Positions 1 through 8,503 of a stretch of 64,000 bases of DNA are shown here, in pieces (positions within the stretch are counted from its first letter, which is position 1; every line of letters begins with the position of its first letter). The DNA is from JALHFZ01 sp963674625. GTDB taxonomy: Bacteria > Synergistota > Synergistia > Synergistales > Aminobacteriaceae. The translations under genes and the position numbers were made by a program. Under the pieces are notes generated by a model. That model did not search any database, had not been told where the DNA came from, and worked only from the letters and a program-made list of their open reading frames with translations. The stretch covers positions 1,364,001-1,428,000 of the forward strand of contig CAXXXO010000004.1 of assembly GCA_963674625.2 (NCBI GenBank), read 5' to 3'.

Positions 1-234
1 GCAATAGGGACGATGAAGGACGGCGGAGAGCTTGCAGTACATCTCCATGCCTCTTTCTGCGACACGACGTCCAAAATGTGGGGCGGGCATATCGTTGACG
101 AGGGAAATCCTGTGGCGGTGACCATTGAAGTCGTCATCGAGGCATACGACGATCTGACCCTTTCCCGAAGTCTCGATTCTGAAACGGATATGCCGCTGTT
201 TTCCCTTGAAGGTCATCCGGTTGAAAAACGATAG
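1..234 (+). CDS. PCC/DUF296-domain protein, C-terminal part (5' end outside window)
   Basis: The reading frame is open from the first base, so the start lies upstream of the window. The visible 77 residues carry the hallmarks of the PCC (DUF296) domain: a GGELAVHLHASF stretch resembling the conserved G-x-x-H-x-H strand, then MWGGHIVDEGNPV (the conserved GGHL-like turn) and a terminal strand with RSLDSETDMPLFSL. PCC domains trimerise and occur in AT-hook DNA-binding proteins of plants and in uncharacterised bacterial proteins; the bacterial role is not established. It stops 16 bases before the SDR gene, so it is probably co-transcribed with it. I am fairly sure of the domain; no function is inferred. 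Confidence 0.6.
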   Translation, partial: AIGTMKDGGELAVHLHASFCDTTSKMWGGHIVDEGNPVAVTIEVVIEAYDDLTLSRSLDSETDMPLFSLEGHPVEKR

Positions 235-250
235 AAAGTGCAGATGAGTT

Positions 251-1030
251 ATGATGACGGAAAAACTGAAAAAGTCCTATGATTTTTCGGGCAGGATTGC
301 CGTTGTTACAGGAGCCGGAAGGGGAATCGGCTATGCCGTTGCGGAAACCTTCGTAAAGCTCGGCGCCAAGGTGGCCCTCTTCGACCTCGATGAAAAGCTG
401 GGAAACGAGGCGGTGGAAAAACTCTCTCGTTATCATCCTGAAGTTGCTTTTTTCAGGACGAATGTGGTCAATTCGCAGGAAGTCAGCGAAAATGTCCAAT
501 CTGTGAAAGATAAATGGGGTCGTGTGGATATTCTTGTCTGTTCGGCGGGAATTACCCATACAAAAACATTTATTGAGACCACAGAGACGGATTTTGCTAG
601 AGTGTTCGATATCAATGTCAAGGGAATCTTCAACTGCAACAGGGCCGTTTTTCCCGTTATGGCGGAAAAGAAACAGGGCAAAATAATCAACATAGGGTCC
701 ATTGCAGGGAAGACCGGAGGCGGTTTTCTCGGAAGCACCGTGTACGGCTCGTCAAAGGGAGCGGTCATTGCAATGACGAAGGGTGTCGCAAGGGAATTCG
801 CTCCTTTCGGCATCAATGTGAACTGCATCTGTCCCGGGCCGACGGAAACGGGAATGCTCGATGAACTGACGGAGGAGAATCGGGAGAGAATCCTCGCAGG
901 TTCCATGATAAAAAAATTCGCGGTTCCGCAGGATATTGCAGATGCTGTCATCTTCCTCGCTTCTGATTTCGCCGGACACATCACCTCCGAAATTGTAAGC
1001 GTGGACGGAGGCATAATGAAAGGCAACTGA
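251..1030 (+). CDS. SDR-family NAD(P)-dependent oxidoreductase (FabG-like)
   Basis: Predicted cytosolic short-chain dehydrogenase of 259 residues, the usual length for classical SDRs. The cofactor loop TGAGRGIG is at residues 20-27, the catalytic Ser is near 150 (INIGS), and the YGSSK motif supplies Tyr165 and Lys169. The usual NNAG motif is CSAG here, a minor variant. The C-terminus ends in the family-typical VDGG segment. Two ATGs (251 and 254) are adjacent and neither has a strong ribosome site, so the start may be off by one codon. It lies 16 bases before a zinc alcohol dehydrogenase. With that gene and the downstream dehydrogenase complex it probably oxidises a hydroxy or acyloin compound. 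FabG in fatty acid synthesis is less likely given the neighbours. Confidence 0.85.
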   Translation: MMTEKLKKSYDFSGRIAVVTGAGRGIGYAVAETFVKLGAKVALFDLDEKLGNEAVEKLSRYHPEVAFFRTNVVNSQEVSENVQSVKDKWGRVDILVCSAGITHTKTFIETTETDFARVFDINVKGIFNCNRAVFPVMAEKKQGKIINIGSIAGKTGGGFLGSTVYGSSKGAVIAMTKGVAREFAPFGINVNCICPGPTETGMLDELTEENRERILAGSMIKKFAVPQDIADAVIFLASDFAGHITSEIVSVDGGIMKGN

Positions 1031-1046
1031 AAAGGAGGAAGCAAGC

Positions 1047-2087
1047 TTGGCAACGATGAAGGCATATGTAAAAGAAACGGCGGCGCCGGGAGGAGTTCTC
1101 CGGGATGTCCCCGTGCCTGTTCCCGGAGAGGGAGAAGTCCTCATCCAGGTGAAAGCTGCAGCAATTTGTGGAACCGATGTTCATATTCACGAATGGAATT
1201 CCTGGGCGCAGGGAGCGGTAAAGAATCTCCCAATCATCATGGGGCATGAATTCTCGGGAGTGGTGGTCGACCTTGGACCGGGAGTGAAAAGGCTGAAAAA
1301 GGGAGACTACGTCTCTGGGGAGACTCATATCCCGTGCGGATATTGCTATCAGTGCCGGAACGGTCAGCAGCATATCTGTGCGAACCTCCAGCTTCTGGGG
1401 GTCCACAGGCCGGGAGCTTTCAGCGAATTTGTTGCTTACCCCGAATTGTGCTCCGTGAAGATGCCCGAGAGCATCCCCTATGAACTCGGGTCCGTGATGG
1501 AACCCTTGGGAGTCGGAGTGAATGCTGTCATTGAAGGGCATGTAGGCGGATCGAACATAGCTGTAGTGGGCTGCGGCCCGATCGGTATCGGAATGATTGC
1601 CGTCGCCAACGCCCTCGGCGCCGCCAGGATATTCGCTCTCGATGTTTCGGGATACAGGCTGAAACTCGCCGAAGAATGCGGAGCTACCCATTGTATTGAC
1701 CCGTCGAAATCAAATCCCGTGGAAGAGATCCTGAAATTGACCGATAATGTCGGCGTGGATGCCTTTTTCGATGCCTCGGGAAATCCGGACGCCATTGTTC
1801 AGGCCTTCAAATACCTCCGCAAAGGAGGGCATGCCCATCTGGTGGGGCTGCCTTCGCGCCCGGTGACCCTTGATCTTGTGGCCGATATTGTCTTCAAGGA
1901 AGCGACAGTCCATGGATATCACGGGCGAAAGATGTTTCAGACCTGGACGGCCATGATGAATCTCATCGATTCCGGGAAGGTGAATCTCAAGTCCATTGTT
2001 TCCCACACCATGCCTCTCGCGGAGACGGATGAGGCGTTTTCGCTCATTCATGGAGGAAACGTAAGCAAGGTTGTCCTTCTCCCCTGA
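1047..2087 (+). CDS. Zinc-dependent alcohol dehydrogenase, L-threonine 3-dehydrogenase-like
   Basis: Medium-chain zinc dehydrogenase of 346 residues. Catalytic zinc ligands are visible as Cys41 (ICGTDVHI) and His67-Glu68 (GHE). The structural zinc lobe has Cys97, 100, 103 and 111. The Rossmann motif GCGPIG is at 175-180. The ICGTDVHI segment, the VSGETHI segment and the HGYHGRKMFQTW segment near the C-terminus are close to E. coli threonine dehydrogenase as I recall it, so Tdh or a 2,3-butanediol/polyol dehydrogenase of the same subfamily is likely. The TTG start at 1047 is preferred because GGAGG lies 8 bases upstream; an in-frame ATG at 1056 is the alternative. It sits between an SDR and the E1-E3 genes. 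The substrate cannot be fixed from sequence. Confidence 0.85.
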   Translation: MATMKAYVKETAAPGGVLRDVPVPVPGEGEVLIQVKAAAICGTDVHIHEWNSWAQGAVKNLPIIMGHEFSGVVVDLGPGVKRLKKGDYVSGETHIPCGYCYQCRNGQQHICANLQLLGVHRPGAFSEFVAYPELCSVKMPESIPYELGSVMEPLGVGVNAVIEGHVGGSNIAVVGCGPIGIGMIAVANALGAARIFALDVSGYRLKLAEECGATHCIDPSKSNPVEEILKLTDNVGVDAFFDASGNPDAIVQAFKYLRKGGHAHLVGLPSRPVTLDLVADIVFKEATVHGYHGRKMFQTWTAMMNLIDSGKVNLKSIVSHTMPLAETDEAFSLIHGGNVSKVVLLP

Positions 2088-2202
2088 ACTTTTTTGACCG
2101 GGTGAAAGAGAAGAGGACAGAAAAATTCCCGAATTCCCGGGGATGCATGAGGCATGTTGACTTCTGCCGGGAATTGATATGACAACAGACGAGGTGATCT
2201 GC

Positions 2203-3207
2203 ATGTGCGCAATGCCGGAAAGGAAAGAGGCTGTACTTCCTCTGACCGGGTACGACAAGGAAAAGCTGAAATTTTTCTACGAGACCATGGTGAAGATCCG
2301 CAACTTCGAGCTCACCGTGGAGAAGTATTTCTTCGAGGGTGAAATCCCCGGATTCGTCCATCTCTACGTGGGCGAAGAGGCCACTGCCGCGGGCGTCATG
2401 GCGAACCTCAGAAAGACCGACTACATCCAGAGCACCCACAGGGGGCACGGCCACACCATCGCCAAGGGAGCGGACCTCAAGCACATGATGGCCGAGCTCT
2501 TCGGAAAGAGCACCGGGTGCTGCAAGGGGAAGGGCGGCTCAATGCACATCGCCGACTTCAGCGTCGGCATGCTCGGGGCCAACGGCATCGTCGGAGGGGG
2601 ATTCACCATGGCCACGGGAGCGGCCCTCGCCCAGAAGATGCAGAAGACCGACGGGGTCTCCGTGGCCTTCTTCGGAGACGGGGCCTCCAACCGTGGCACC
2701 TTCCACGAGGCGGCGAACATGGCAGCGGTATGGAAACTCCCGGTGATATTTCTCTGCGAAAACAACCAGTGGGCGTCGACGACCCCCTACCTCACCACGA
2801 CCTCCGTGGCGGACATAGCCGACCGTGCCCAGGGGTACGGAATGCCCGGGGTCATCGTGGACGGCAACGACGTCTTCGCGGTCTACGAGGCGGCGAAGGA
2901 ACTCATCGAGCGGGCCAGAAGGGGAGAAGGACCGGCTATTCTCGAATGCAAAACCTACCGGATCAAGGGACACTTCGTCGGGGACCCTGAAATGTACCGC
3001 ACGAAAAAGGAAGTCCAGCAGGTCCTGGAAGAGACGGACCCCATTCCCCGGTTCGAGAAGAAAGTCCTCGATGCGGGAGTGATGACCCGGGAAGAACTGG
3101 ACGAAATCACAACGAAGGTCAACAAAGAACTCAGCGAGGCCCTGGAGTATGCCCGCACCTCTCCCGTCCCGGAAGAGTCGGCTCTCTATGAAGGCCTCTA
3201 CGTATAA
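2203..3207 (+). CDS. TPP-dependent dehydrogenase E1 component, alpha subunit (AcoA/PdhA-like)
   Basis: First gene of an E1alpha-E1beta-E2-E3 set encoding a 2-oxoacid or acetoin dehydrogenase complex. The 334-residue protein has the thiamine diphosphate motif, starting GDGASNRG at about 158 and closing at CENNQ, and the family segments QSTHRGHGH and CCKGKGGSMH. Its compact length and the last segment fit the acetoin dehydrogenase (AcoA) type as well as pyruvate dehydrogenase E1alpha. The start at 2203 is chosen because GAGGTGAT lies just upstream; an in-frame ATG at 2179 has only a weak site. The stop precedes the E1beta start by 13 bases. E1 decarboxylates or cleaves the substrate and reductively acylates the E2 lipoyl arm in the cytosol. 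Confidence 0.88.
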   Translation: MCAMPERKEAVLPLTGYDKEKLKFFYETMVKIRNFELTVEKYFFEGEIPGFVHLYVGEEATAAGVMANLRKTDYIQSTHRGHGHTIAKGADLKHMMAELFGKSTGCCKGKGGSMHIADFSVGMLGANGIVGGGFTMATGAALAQKMQKTDGVSVAFFGDGASNRGTFHEAANMAAVWKLPVIFLCENNQWASTTPYLTTTSVADIADRAQGYGMPGVIVDGNDVFAVYEAAKELIERARRGEGPAILECKTYRIKGHFVGDPEMYRTKKEVQQVLEETDPIPRFEKKVLDAGVMTREELDEITTKVNKELSEALEYARTSPVPEESALYEGLYV

Positions 3208-3220
3208 GGGGATGGACAGC

Positions 3221-4201
3221 ATGAGCATGAAGACAATCACATTCTCCCAGGCGACCCTTGAGGCCATGCAGGAAGAGATGAAGCGGGACGAAAGAGTCTT
3301 CGTCATGGGAGAGGACATCGTCCGCCAGGGAGGCATCTTCGGCCAGTTCAAGGGGCTGCCGGCGGAATTCGGCGCCGAGCGGGTCATGGACACCCCCATC
3401 ACGGAGACGGCCATCGTGGGCGCCTGTGTGGGCGCGGCCCTTGCGGGAATGCGCCCCGTGGCGGACATGCACTTCGCCGACTTCGTCGGAGTCTGCTTCG
3501 ACGAAATCTACAACCAGATGGCCAAGATCTACTACATGTTCGGGGGCCAGAAGCCCGTCTCCATGGTCCTGCGGGCCCCCGACGGCCTCGTCAACCAGGC
3601 TGCGGCGCAGCACTCCCAGTCTGTGGAGGCCTTCTTCCTCCACATCCCGGGCCTCAAGGTCGTCATTCCCTCCAACCCGGCGGACGCCAAGGGACTTCTC
3701 AAATCGGCCATCCGGGACGACAACCCCGTCATCTACTTCGAGCACAAGCAGCTCTTCTCCATGAAGGGAGAGGTTCCGGAAGGGGAGCATCTCGTCCCCA
3801 TCGGAAAGGCGAAAGTGGTCAAGGAAGGAAAGGACGTCACCCTCGTCTCCTGGTCCATGACCATGAACCTGGCGGTCAAGGCGGCCCAGACCCTGGAGAA
3901 AGAGGGTATCAGCGTCGAGCTTATTGACCTTCGGACCATCTCTCCCCTGGACAAGGAGACCATCCTCAATTCGGTGGCGAAGACGAGCCGTCTTGCCATC
4001 GCCCATGAGGCGGTGAAGCAGGGCGGAGTGGGAGCTGAAATCTCGGCGATAGTGGCGGAAGAGGGGCTCGACCTCCTCGACGCGCCCATCGTCCGGGTGG
4101 GAGCGCCCTTCACCCCGGTGCCCTTCGCCCGTCCCCTGGAGCAGGCCTACCGGATCACCCCGGAGAAAATCGCCGCCGGCATCCGGGGAATGATCCGGTA
4201 A
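3221..4201 (+). CDS. TPP-dependent dehydrogenase E1 component, beta subunit (AcoB/PdhB-like)
   Basis: A 326-residue transketolase-like beta subunit, partner of the E1alpha encoded just upstream. Family features include FVMGEDIVRQGG near the N-terminus, the MDTPITE segment containing the TPP-activating Glu, and a C-terminal transketolase half beginning LVPIGKAKVV. The ATG at 3221 has AAGGGG 9 bases upstream; the in-frame ATG at 3212 abuts that site and is unlikely. The E2 start follows the stop by 14 bases. Alpha and beta form the alpha2-beta2 E1. Acetoin, pyruvate or branched-chain oxoacid specificity cannot be told apart safely; the Tdh-like and SDR neighbours favour an acetoin or related diol pathway. 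Confidence 0.9.
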   Translation: MSMKTITFSQATLEAMQEEMKRDERVFVMGEDIVRQGGIFGQFKGLPAEFGAERVMDTPITETAIVGACVGAALAGMRPVADMHFADFVGVCFDEIYNQMAKIYYMFGGQKPVSMVLRAPDGLVNQAAAQHSQSVEAFFLHIPGLKVVIPSNPADAKGLLKSAIRDDNPVIYFEHKQLFSMKGEVPEGEHLVPIGKAKVVKEGKDVTLVSWSMTMNLAVKAAQTLEKEGISVELIDLRTISPLDKETILNSVAKTSRLAIAHEAVKQGGVGAEISAIVAEEGLDLLDAPIVRVGAPFTPVPFARPLEQAYRITPEKIAAGIRGMIR

Positions 4202-4215
4202 AAGGAGGGTGTACG

Positions 4216-5526
4216 ATGGCTGTAGCGGTGAATATGCCAAAACTCGGCCTCACCATGAATTCGGGAGTGGTCTCCCAGTGGAGCAAAAAAGAAGGGGAAT
4301 CCGTCAAAAAGGGCGAGATTCTCATGGTTGTCGCAACGGATAAGCTCACCTTCGAGGTGGAATCCCCCGAGGAGGGAGTGCTTCTCAAGATCGTCGTCCC
4401 GGGCGGAAAGGACGTACCCGTGGGCGAGACCCTCGCCTGGCTCGGCCAGGAGGGGGAGCAGATCGAGTCCGCCGCTGCCGATGCCGCGGCACCTTCGGAA
4501 GAAAAGAAGGAGAAGAAAGACCTTCCGCCCTCTGAAAAAGGGAGGCCGGAGGAAAAACGGCCTGCCGCAGGTCTTCGGGCCACGCCTCTCGCCCGGAAGA
4601 CCGCCCGGGACGCCCGGGTCGACTTAACCCTTGTGGAAGGGTCGGGCCCTGCGGGCAGGATTGTCCGCAAAGACGTGGATGCCTGGGTGGCGAAAAAGGG
4701 ACCGGGAGTCAAAGCCAGCCCCGCGGCAGCGAAGATGGCCTCGGACCTCGGAGTCGACCTTGCCTCCCTCGGCACGGCGGGGAGGATCATGAAGGAAGAC
4801 GTCCTTAGGGCGGCCTCGGGAACTGCGGCCGCTCCGGGAGAGGACATCCGCATCCCCCTCACCCCCATGCGGCGGGTCATCGCCCAGCGCATGAGCCTCA
4901 GCAGCACCACCATTCCCACGGCCAGCTTCCAGATGGAAGTTGACTGCACAGCCCTCGTATCCTTCCGGAACAGGATCAAGGAAGAAGGGATTAAGCGGGG
5001 AGTCAAGATCACCTACAACCACATCCTCATGAAGATCTGCGCCGCCGCCCTGAAGGAAGTCCCCATGGGGAACGCCTCTCTCGACGGAGAGGAGATCGTT
5101 CTGCACGGAAATGTCAACATCGGCATGGCCGTGGCGGTGGAGGGGGGCCTTCTCGTCCCCAACGTCAAGGGAGTGCAGAACAAGAGCCTTCTCCAGATCG
5201 CCTCCGAGACGGAGCGTCTCGTGGAACAGGCCAGAACGGGCAGGCTCGCTCTGGAGGACATGCAGGGGGGCACCTTCACCATCACGAACCTCGGCATGTT
5301 CGGAATGCACAGCTTCGTCCCCATAGTGAACCCACCCGAGGCGTGCATCCTCGGCGTCAACGCGATCGTGGACAGACCGGTCGTCGCGGACGGCACAGTG
5401 GTCGTCCGTCCCATGACCATCCTCTCCCTGGTTGCGGACCACAGGATCGTGGACGGAGCTGAGGCCGCCCGGCTTCTCGCCGGAATACGGGAGCTCGTTG
5501 AAAATCCCTGGCTCCTCCTGCTCTAG
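4216..5526 (+). CDS. Dihydrolipoamide acyltransferase E2 with two peripheral-subunit-binding domains
   Basis: Core acyltransferase of the complex, 436 residues. The N-terminal lipoyl domain (about 1-80) carries the lipoylated Lys43 in ATDKLTF. A charged linker (95-117) is followed by two E3/E1-binding domains, at about 120-157 (ending GRIVRKDV) and 165-199 (ending GRIMKEDV). The catalytic domain runs from about 210 to the end, with the active-site HRIVDG at 409-414. Most E2 chains I know have one such binding domain, so the doublet is worth noting. AAAGGAGG lies 8 bases before the ATG. It transfers the acyl group from lipoate to CoA. The E3 start follows the stop by 16 bases. Confidence 0.9.
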   Translation: MAVAVNMPKLGLTMNSGVVSQWSKKEGESVKKGEILMVVATDKLTFEVESPEEGVLLKIVVPGGKDVPVGETLAWLGQEGEQIESAAADAAAPSEEKKEKKDLPPSEKGRPEEKRPAAGLRATPLARKTARDARVDLTLVEGSGPAGRIVRKDVDAWVAKKGPGVKASPAAAKMASDLGVDLASLGTAGRIMKEDVLRAASGTAAAPGEDIRIPLTPMRRVIAQRMSLSSTTIPTASFQMEVDCTALVSFRNRIKEEGIKRGVKITYNHILMKICAAALKEVPMGNASLDGEEIVLHGNVNIGMAVAVEGGLLVPNVKGVQNKSLLQIASETERLVEQARTGRLALEDMQGGTFTITNLGMFGMHSFVPIVNPPEACILGVNAIVDRPVVADGTVVVRPMTILSLVADHRIVDGAEAARLLAGIRELVENPWLLLL

Positions 5527-5542
5527 GGGAAAGGGGAACATT

Positions 5543-6949
5543 ATGAGCTCGAACGGAAAGAAAAAAATAGTCATTCTGGGCGCAGGTCCCGGAGGGTACA
5601 TCGCGGCCATCCGGGCCGCCCAGCTTGGCGCGGAGGTCACCATCGTCGAAAAGAACGCCCTCGGCGGGGTCTGCCTCAACGTGGGGTGTATCCCCACCAA
5701 AGTTCTGCTCCATACGGCGGAGGCCTATACCCAGGCGAAAGAAGGGGCGGCCATCGGCCTGAAGGCCGACAATGTCGCCCTGGACTGGCCCGTCCTCATG
5801 AACAGAAAAGATCTCGTGGTCAAGACCCTCGTGGACGGAGTCGGAACCCTCCTCCGCTCCAACGGAGTGACCATAGTGCAGGGGGAGGCGTCCTTTCTCT
5901 CTCCAAAAGAGATTTCGGTCACCGGAAAAGACGGAGCCGTGTCCAAACTCACTGCCGACGCCTTCATCGTCGCCACGGGATCCGAGCCGGTGGTCCCCCC
6001 CGTTCCCGGTTTCGACCTCGAGGGCGTCATGACGAGCACCGAAGCCCTCTCCCTGGAAGGCCTGCCCAAGTCGATCGTCCTCGTGGGAGGAGGGGTCATC
6101 GGCATGGAATTCGCCTCCCTCTTCGCCTCCTTCGGCGCGAAGGTCACCGTCGTGGAGATGCTTCCCGAAATCCTTCCCCTCCTGGACGGCGAGATCACCG
6201 CCATTTTAAAGGGCGTTCTGACCCGCAGGGGAGTGGTCTTCCACACCTCTTCCAAGGTCACGGGAGTGGAGAAAAAGAACGGCCTCCTCTCAGTCTCCGT
6301 GGAGACCCCCAAAGGCCCCATCGCCGTCGGCTGCGAAAAGGTCCTCGTCTCCGTGGGGCGTCGCCCCGTAACGAAGGGGCTCGGCCTCGAAAACATCGGA
6401 GTCGCCATGGACCGATCCAGGATCAAGACGGACAAATTCATGGAGACGTCGGTAAAGGGAATCTACGCCATCGGGGACTGCACCTCCCCCGTCATGCTCG
6501 CCCACGTGGCCTCCCGGGAGGGAGAAGTGGCCGCGGAAAACATCATGGCCCATCCGGTGGAGATGGACTGCAAGACCGTCCCGAGCGCCGTCTACACGGC
6601 TCCGGAGATCGCCTCCGTCGGCCTCACGGAAAAGGAGGCGAAAGAGAAGGGGCATACCGTCAAGATCGGGAAATTCCCCCTTCTCGCCAATGCAAAAAGC
6701 CTCATCATGAACGAGGCTGACGGCATGGTGAAGTACGTGGTGGACGGAAAATACGACGAAATTCTCGGAGTGCACATCATCGGCCCCCGGGCGACGGACC
6801 TTATCGTCGAGGGGGCTCTCGCCCTCCGGCTCGAGGCCACGGTGGACGAACTCCTGACCACCATCCACGCCCATCCCACCGTGGGGGAGGCCCTCTTTGA
6901 AGGCGCCCTGGCCGTGAACGGCCACCCCTTCTCCATGCCGAAAAAATAG
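5543..6949 (+). CDS. lpdA: Dihydrolipoyl dehydrogenase (E3)
   Basis: FAD-dependent disulfide oxidoreductase of 468 residues that reoxidises the E2 lipoamide with NAD+. The FAD Rossmann motif GAGPGGY is at 13-19, the redox-active disulfide is Cys44/Cys49 in GGVCLNVGC, the NAD-binding motif GGGVIG is central, the second FAD motif reads AIGDCT, and the C-terminal IHAHPTVGEA provides the His-Glu catalytic pair. Start ATG 5543 has AAGGGG 6 bases upstream; the open frame extends upstream into E2, but that region has no suitable start. It is the fourth gene of the complex operon, and a TTG-started SDR gene follows within 27 bases. Confidence 0.93.
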   Translation: MSSNGKKKIVILGAGPGGYIAAIRAAQLGAEVTIVEKNALGGVCLNVGCIPTKVLLHTAEAYTQAKEGAAIGLKADNVALDWPVLMNRKDLVVKTLVDGVGTLLRSNGVTIVQGEASFLSPKEISVTGKDGAVSKLTADAFIVATGSEPVVPPVPGFDLEGVMTSTEALSLEGLPKSIVLVGGGVIGMEFASLFASFGAKVTVVEMLPEILPLLDGEITAILKGVLTRRGVVFHTSSKVTGVEKKNGLLSVSVETPKGPIAVGCEKVLVSVGRRPVTKGLGLENIGVAMDRSRIKTDKFMETSVKGIYAIGDCTSPVMLAHVASREGEVAAENIMAHPVEMDCKTVPSAVYTAPEIASVGLTEKEAKEKGHTVKIGKFPLLANAKSLIMNEADGMVKYVVDGKYDEILGVHIIGPRATDLIVEGALALRLEATVDELLTTIHAHPTVGEALFEGALAVNGHPFSMPKK

Positions 6950-6975
6950 TTTTGAAGAGAGTGAGGAGGGATGAA

Positions 6976-7731
6976 TTGTTGCTTAAAGACAAGGTCTCCG
7001 TGATAACGGGTGCGGCCAGCGGCATCGGGGCTGCGATTTCGGATCGCCTGGCTTTTCATGGATCGGCAGTTGCGCTGCTCGACATCAACGAAGAAGGACT
7101 GGAAAAGGTAAGAAAGGAACTGAAGCAAAAATATGACGTTTCTGCCTCAGTTTTTCCGGTGAACGTCACGGATTACGATGCCCTCCAGGCCACGGGAAAG
7201 AAGATAATCGAGGAATTTTCAAAAGTTGACGTCCTGGTCAACTGCGCCGGAGGGGGAAAGATCCCCATGGGATTCCGCGACCACGACGCCGAGTCATGGA
7301 AGAAACAGATCGATCTGAATATGAACAGCGTTTTCTACTGCTGCAAAATGGTAATGGAACAGATGATAGGGCAGCGAAGCGGCAAGATCATAAATATTTC
7401 CTCCGTCGCCGGGCTGATAGGCGGAGGGCTTCTCGGCAGAAGCGCCTACGCCACGGCGAAGGCGGGGGTTGCAGGCATGACCAAAGCCCTTGCCCGGGAG
7501 CTCGGAGAGTTCGGCATTCATGTCAACACCATAGCTCCGGGGCTTCATGTTACCCCCCTGACCAGCATCCATGGAGAAGAGTTCATTAACTCCGCCAAGG
7601 AAAAACTCATTCTGAAGACCTCGGGAGATCCGGAGAAGCTCGGGGAACTCGTCGCGTTTCTCGCGTCTGATAACTCCCAGTTTATGACGGGTTCCATGAT
7701 CGTAGTCGACGGCGGATTGGCGATGCACTGA
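6976..7731 (+). CDS. SDR-family oxidoreductase
   Basis: Classical short-chain dehydrogenase of 251 residues, last gene of the + strand cluster. The TGAASGIG cofactor loop follows a short KDKVSVI strand; NCAGGG replaces NNAG; the serine is in NISSV; the catalytic pair is in SAYATAK. It ends VVDGGLAMH. The start is one of two adjacent TTG codons (6976 or 6979), both behind AGGAGG at 6964-6969; an earlier in-frame TTG at 6952 lies before that site. It is a paralogue of the SDR at 251, so the cluster contains three alcohol or ketone oxidoreductases around one E1-E3 complex. A strong terminator follows 13 bases after the stop. Confidence 0.85.
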   Translation: MLLKDKVSVITGAASGIGAAISDRLAFHGSAVALLDINEEGLEKVRKELKQKYDVSASVFPVNVTDYDALQATGKKIIEEFSKVDVLVNCAGGGKIPMGFRDHDAESWKKQIDLNMNSVFYCCKMVMEQMIGQRSGKIINISSVAGLIGGGLLGRSAYATAKAGVAGMTKALARELGEFGIHVNTIAPGLHVTPLTSIHGEEFINSAKEKLILKTSGDPEKLGELVAFLASDNSQFMTGSMIVVDGGLAMH

Positions 7732-7744
7732 AAAAATCACTTGA

Positions 7745-7795
7745 AAAGAACAGCCCCTCTTTTTCCTTTCGGGAAAAAGAGGGGCTGTTTTGTAT
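7745..7795 (+). terminator. Intrinsic terminator, likely bidirectional
   Basis: An 18-bp perfect stem (7749-7766 pairing with 7772-7789, loop of 5 bases) is followed by TTTTGT on the + strand. Read on the - strand the same stem is followed by CTTTTC. It lies between the convergent SDR (+) and hutD (-) genes and can end both transcripts. Confidence 0.92.
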
Positions 7796-7885
7796 TCGCA
7801 GAAGATTTTCACATTTTCCGTTTTGATCGAAAATCCAATGGTACGCCCGGAAACATAGGAAATAATGGGGCGAACCGCTCTCACC

Positions 7886-8494
7886 TCAGTGGATTATTTC
7901 CGTCCCTTGCCGTTTCGTGAGCGTGACAGAGAGGAGAAAGCCATCCCTTCCCTCGACGGCAAGCCGAAGGCCTGTAAAATACTCTTCGAAAATCATAAGG
8001 TCCATTCTCTTCAGGGCATGTTCGTATTCTCCCCTCACCGAAACGTTGCCTGATGGAGAAAAGAGGAACGAAACATCCCCTTCGAGAAACAGATTCTCTT
8101 TGCCTTCAGTCCCAATGGTTCGATATTCGCAGTTCAGGACATCCCGCCGCCAGATCACATTGAAGTCCGTCACGGGGCCGTTCAGAAGAGTGCAACCGTA
8201 AGGGACGTCCCCCCGGAAAGAATGTCCTGCGAGGGGGTGGTCCAGCCGGACATCCCGTCCTTCTCCGGACAGGAGCATTCCGCCCCCCGAGAGGAGAAAG
8301 AGCAGCCGGTCGTATTCCGGAAAGAGGGAGAAGGGGCCTCCCGTTGAGACGTCCGCCGAGCTGACCCTCCAGAGAAAATCCCCGGCCCCGAGGGTTGCCC
8401 CTTCGGGGAAGATGGCCATCTCCCGGGTGATCCCTCCGCCGTTCTTCCACGGCATGCTTTTGTAGTCGGCGGAGGTTTTGGAAAGGATCTTCAT
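7886..8494 (-). CDS. hutD: HutD family protein (cupin fold)
   Basis: 202-residue protein matching the HutD/DUF886 family by its N-terminal segment YKSMPWKNGGGITRE, the typical MPWKNGGG signature, and a bicupin-like run of short beta strands with RVSSADVSTGGPFS and FLLSGGGM. HutD accompanies histidine-utilisation genes; in Pseudomonas it has been proposed to limit hut induction, perhaps by binding formimino-glutamate. Here it starts 9 bases after the hutU stop, with an AGAGGA ribosome site, so the two are co-transcribed. No hutH, hutI or hutG lies in the window. Family assignment is firm; the biochemical role is only proposed in the literature. Confidence 0.85.
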   Translation of the reverse strand: MKILSKTSADYKSMPWKNGGGITREMAIFPEGATLGAGDFLWRVSSADVSTGGPFSLFPEYDRLLFLLSGGGMLLSGEGRDVRLDHPLAGHSFRGDVPYGCTLLNGPVTDFNVIWRRDVLNCEYRTIGTEGKENLFLEGDVSFLFSPSGNVSVRGEYEHALKRMDLMIFEEYFTGLRLAVEGRDGFLLSVTLTKRQGTEIIH

Positions 8495-8503
8495 TTTCGT
8501 CCT

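Noticed and set aside
3131..4240. Long open frame on the - strand opposite E1beta
   Set aside because: It is a high-GC mirror of a well-conserved + strand gene, lacks a ribosome site and resembles no protein family.
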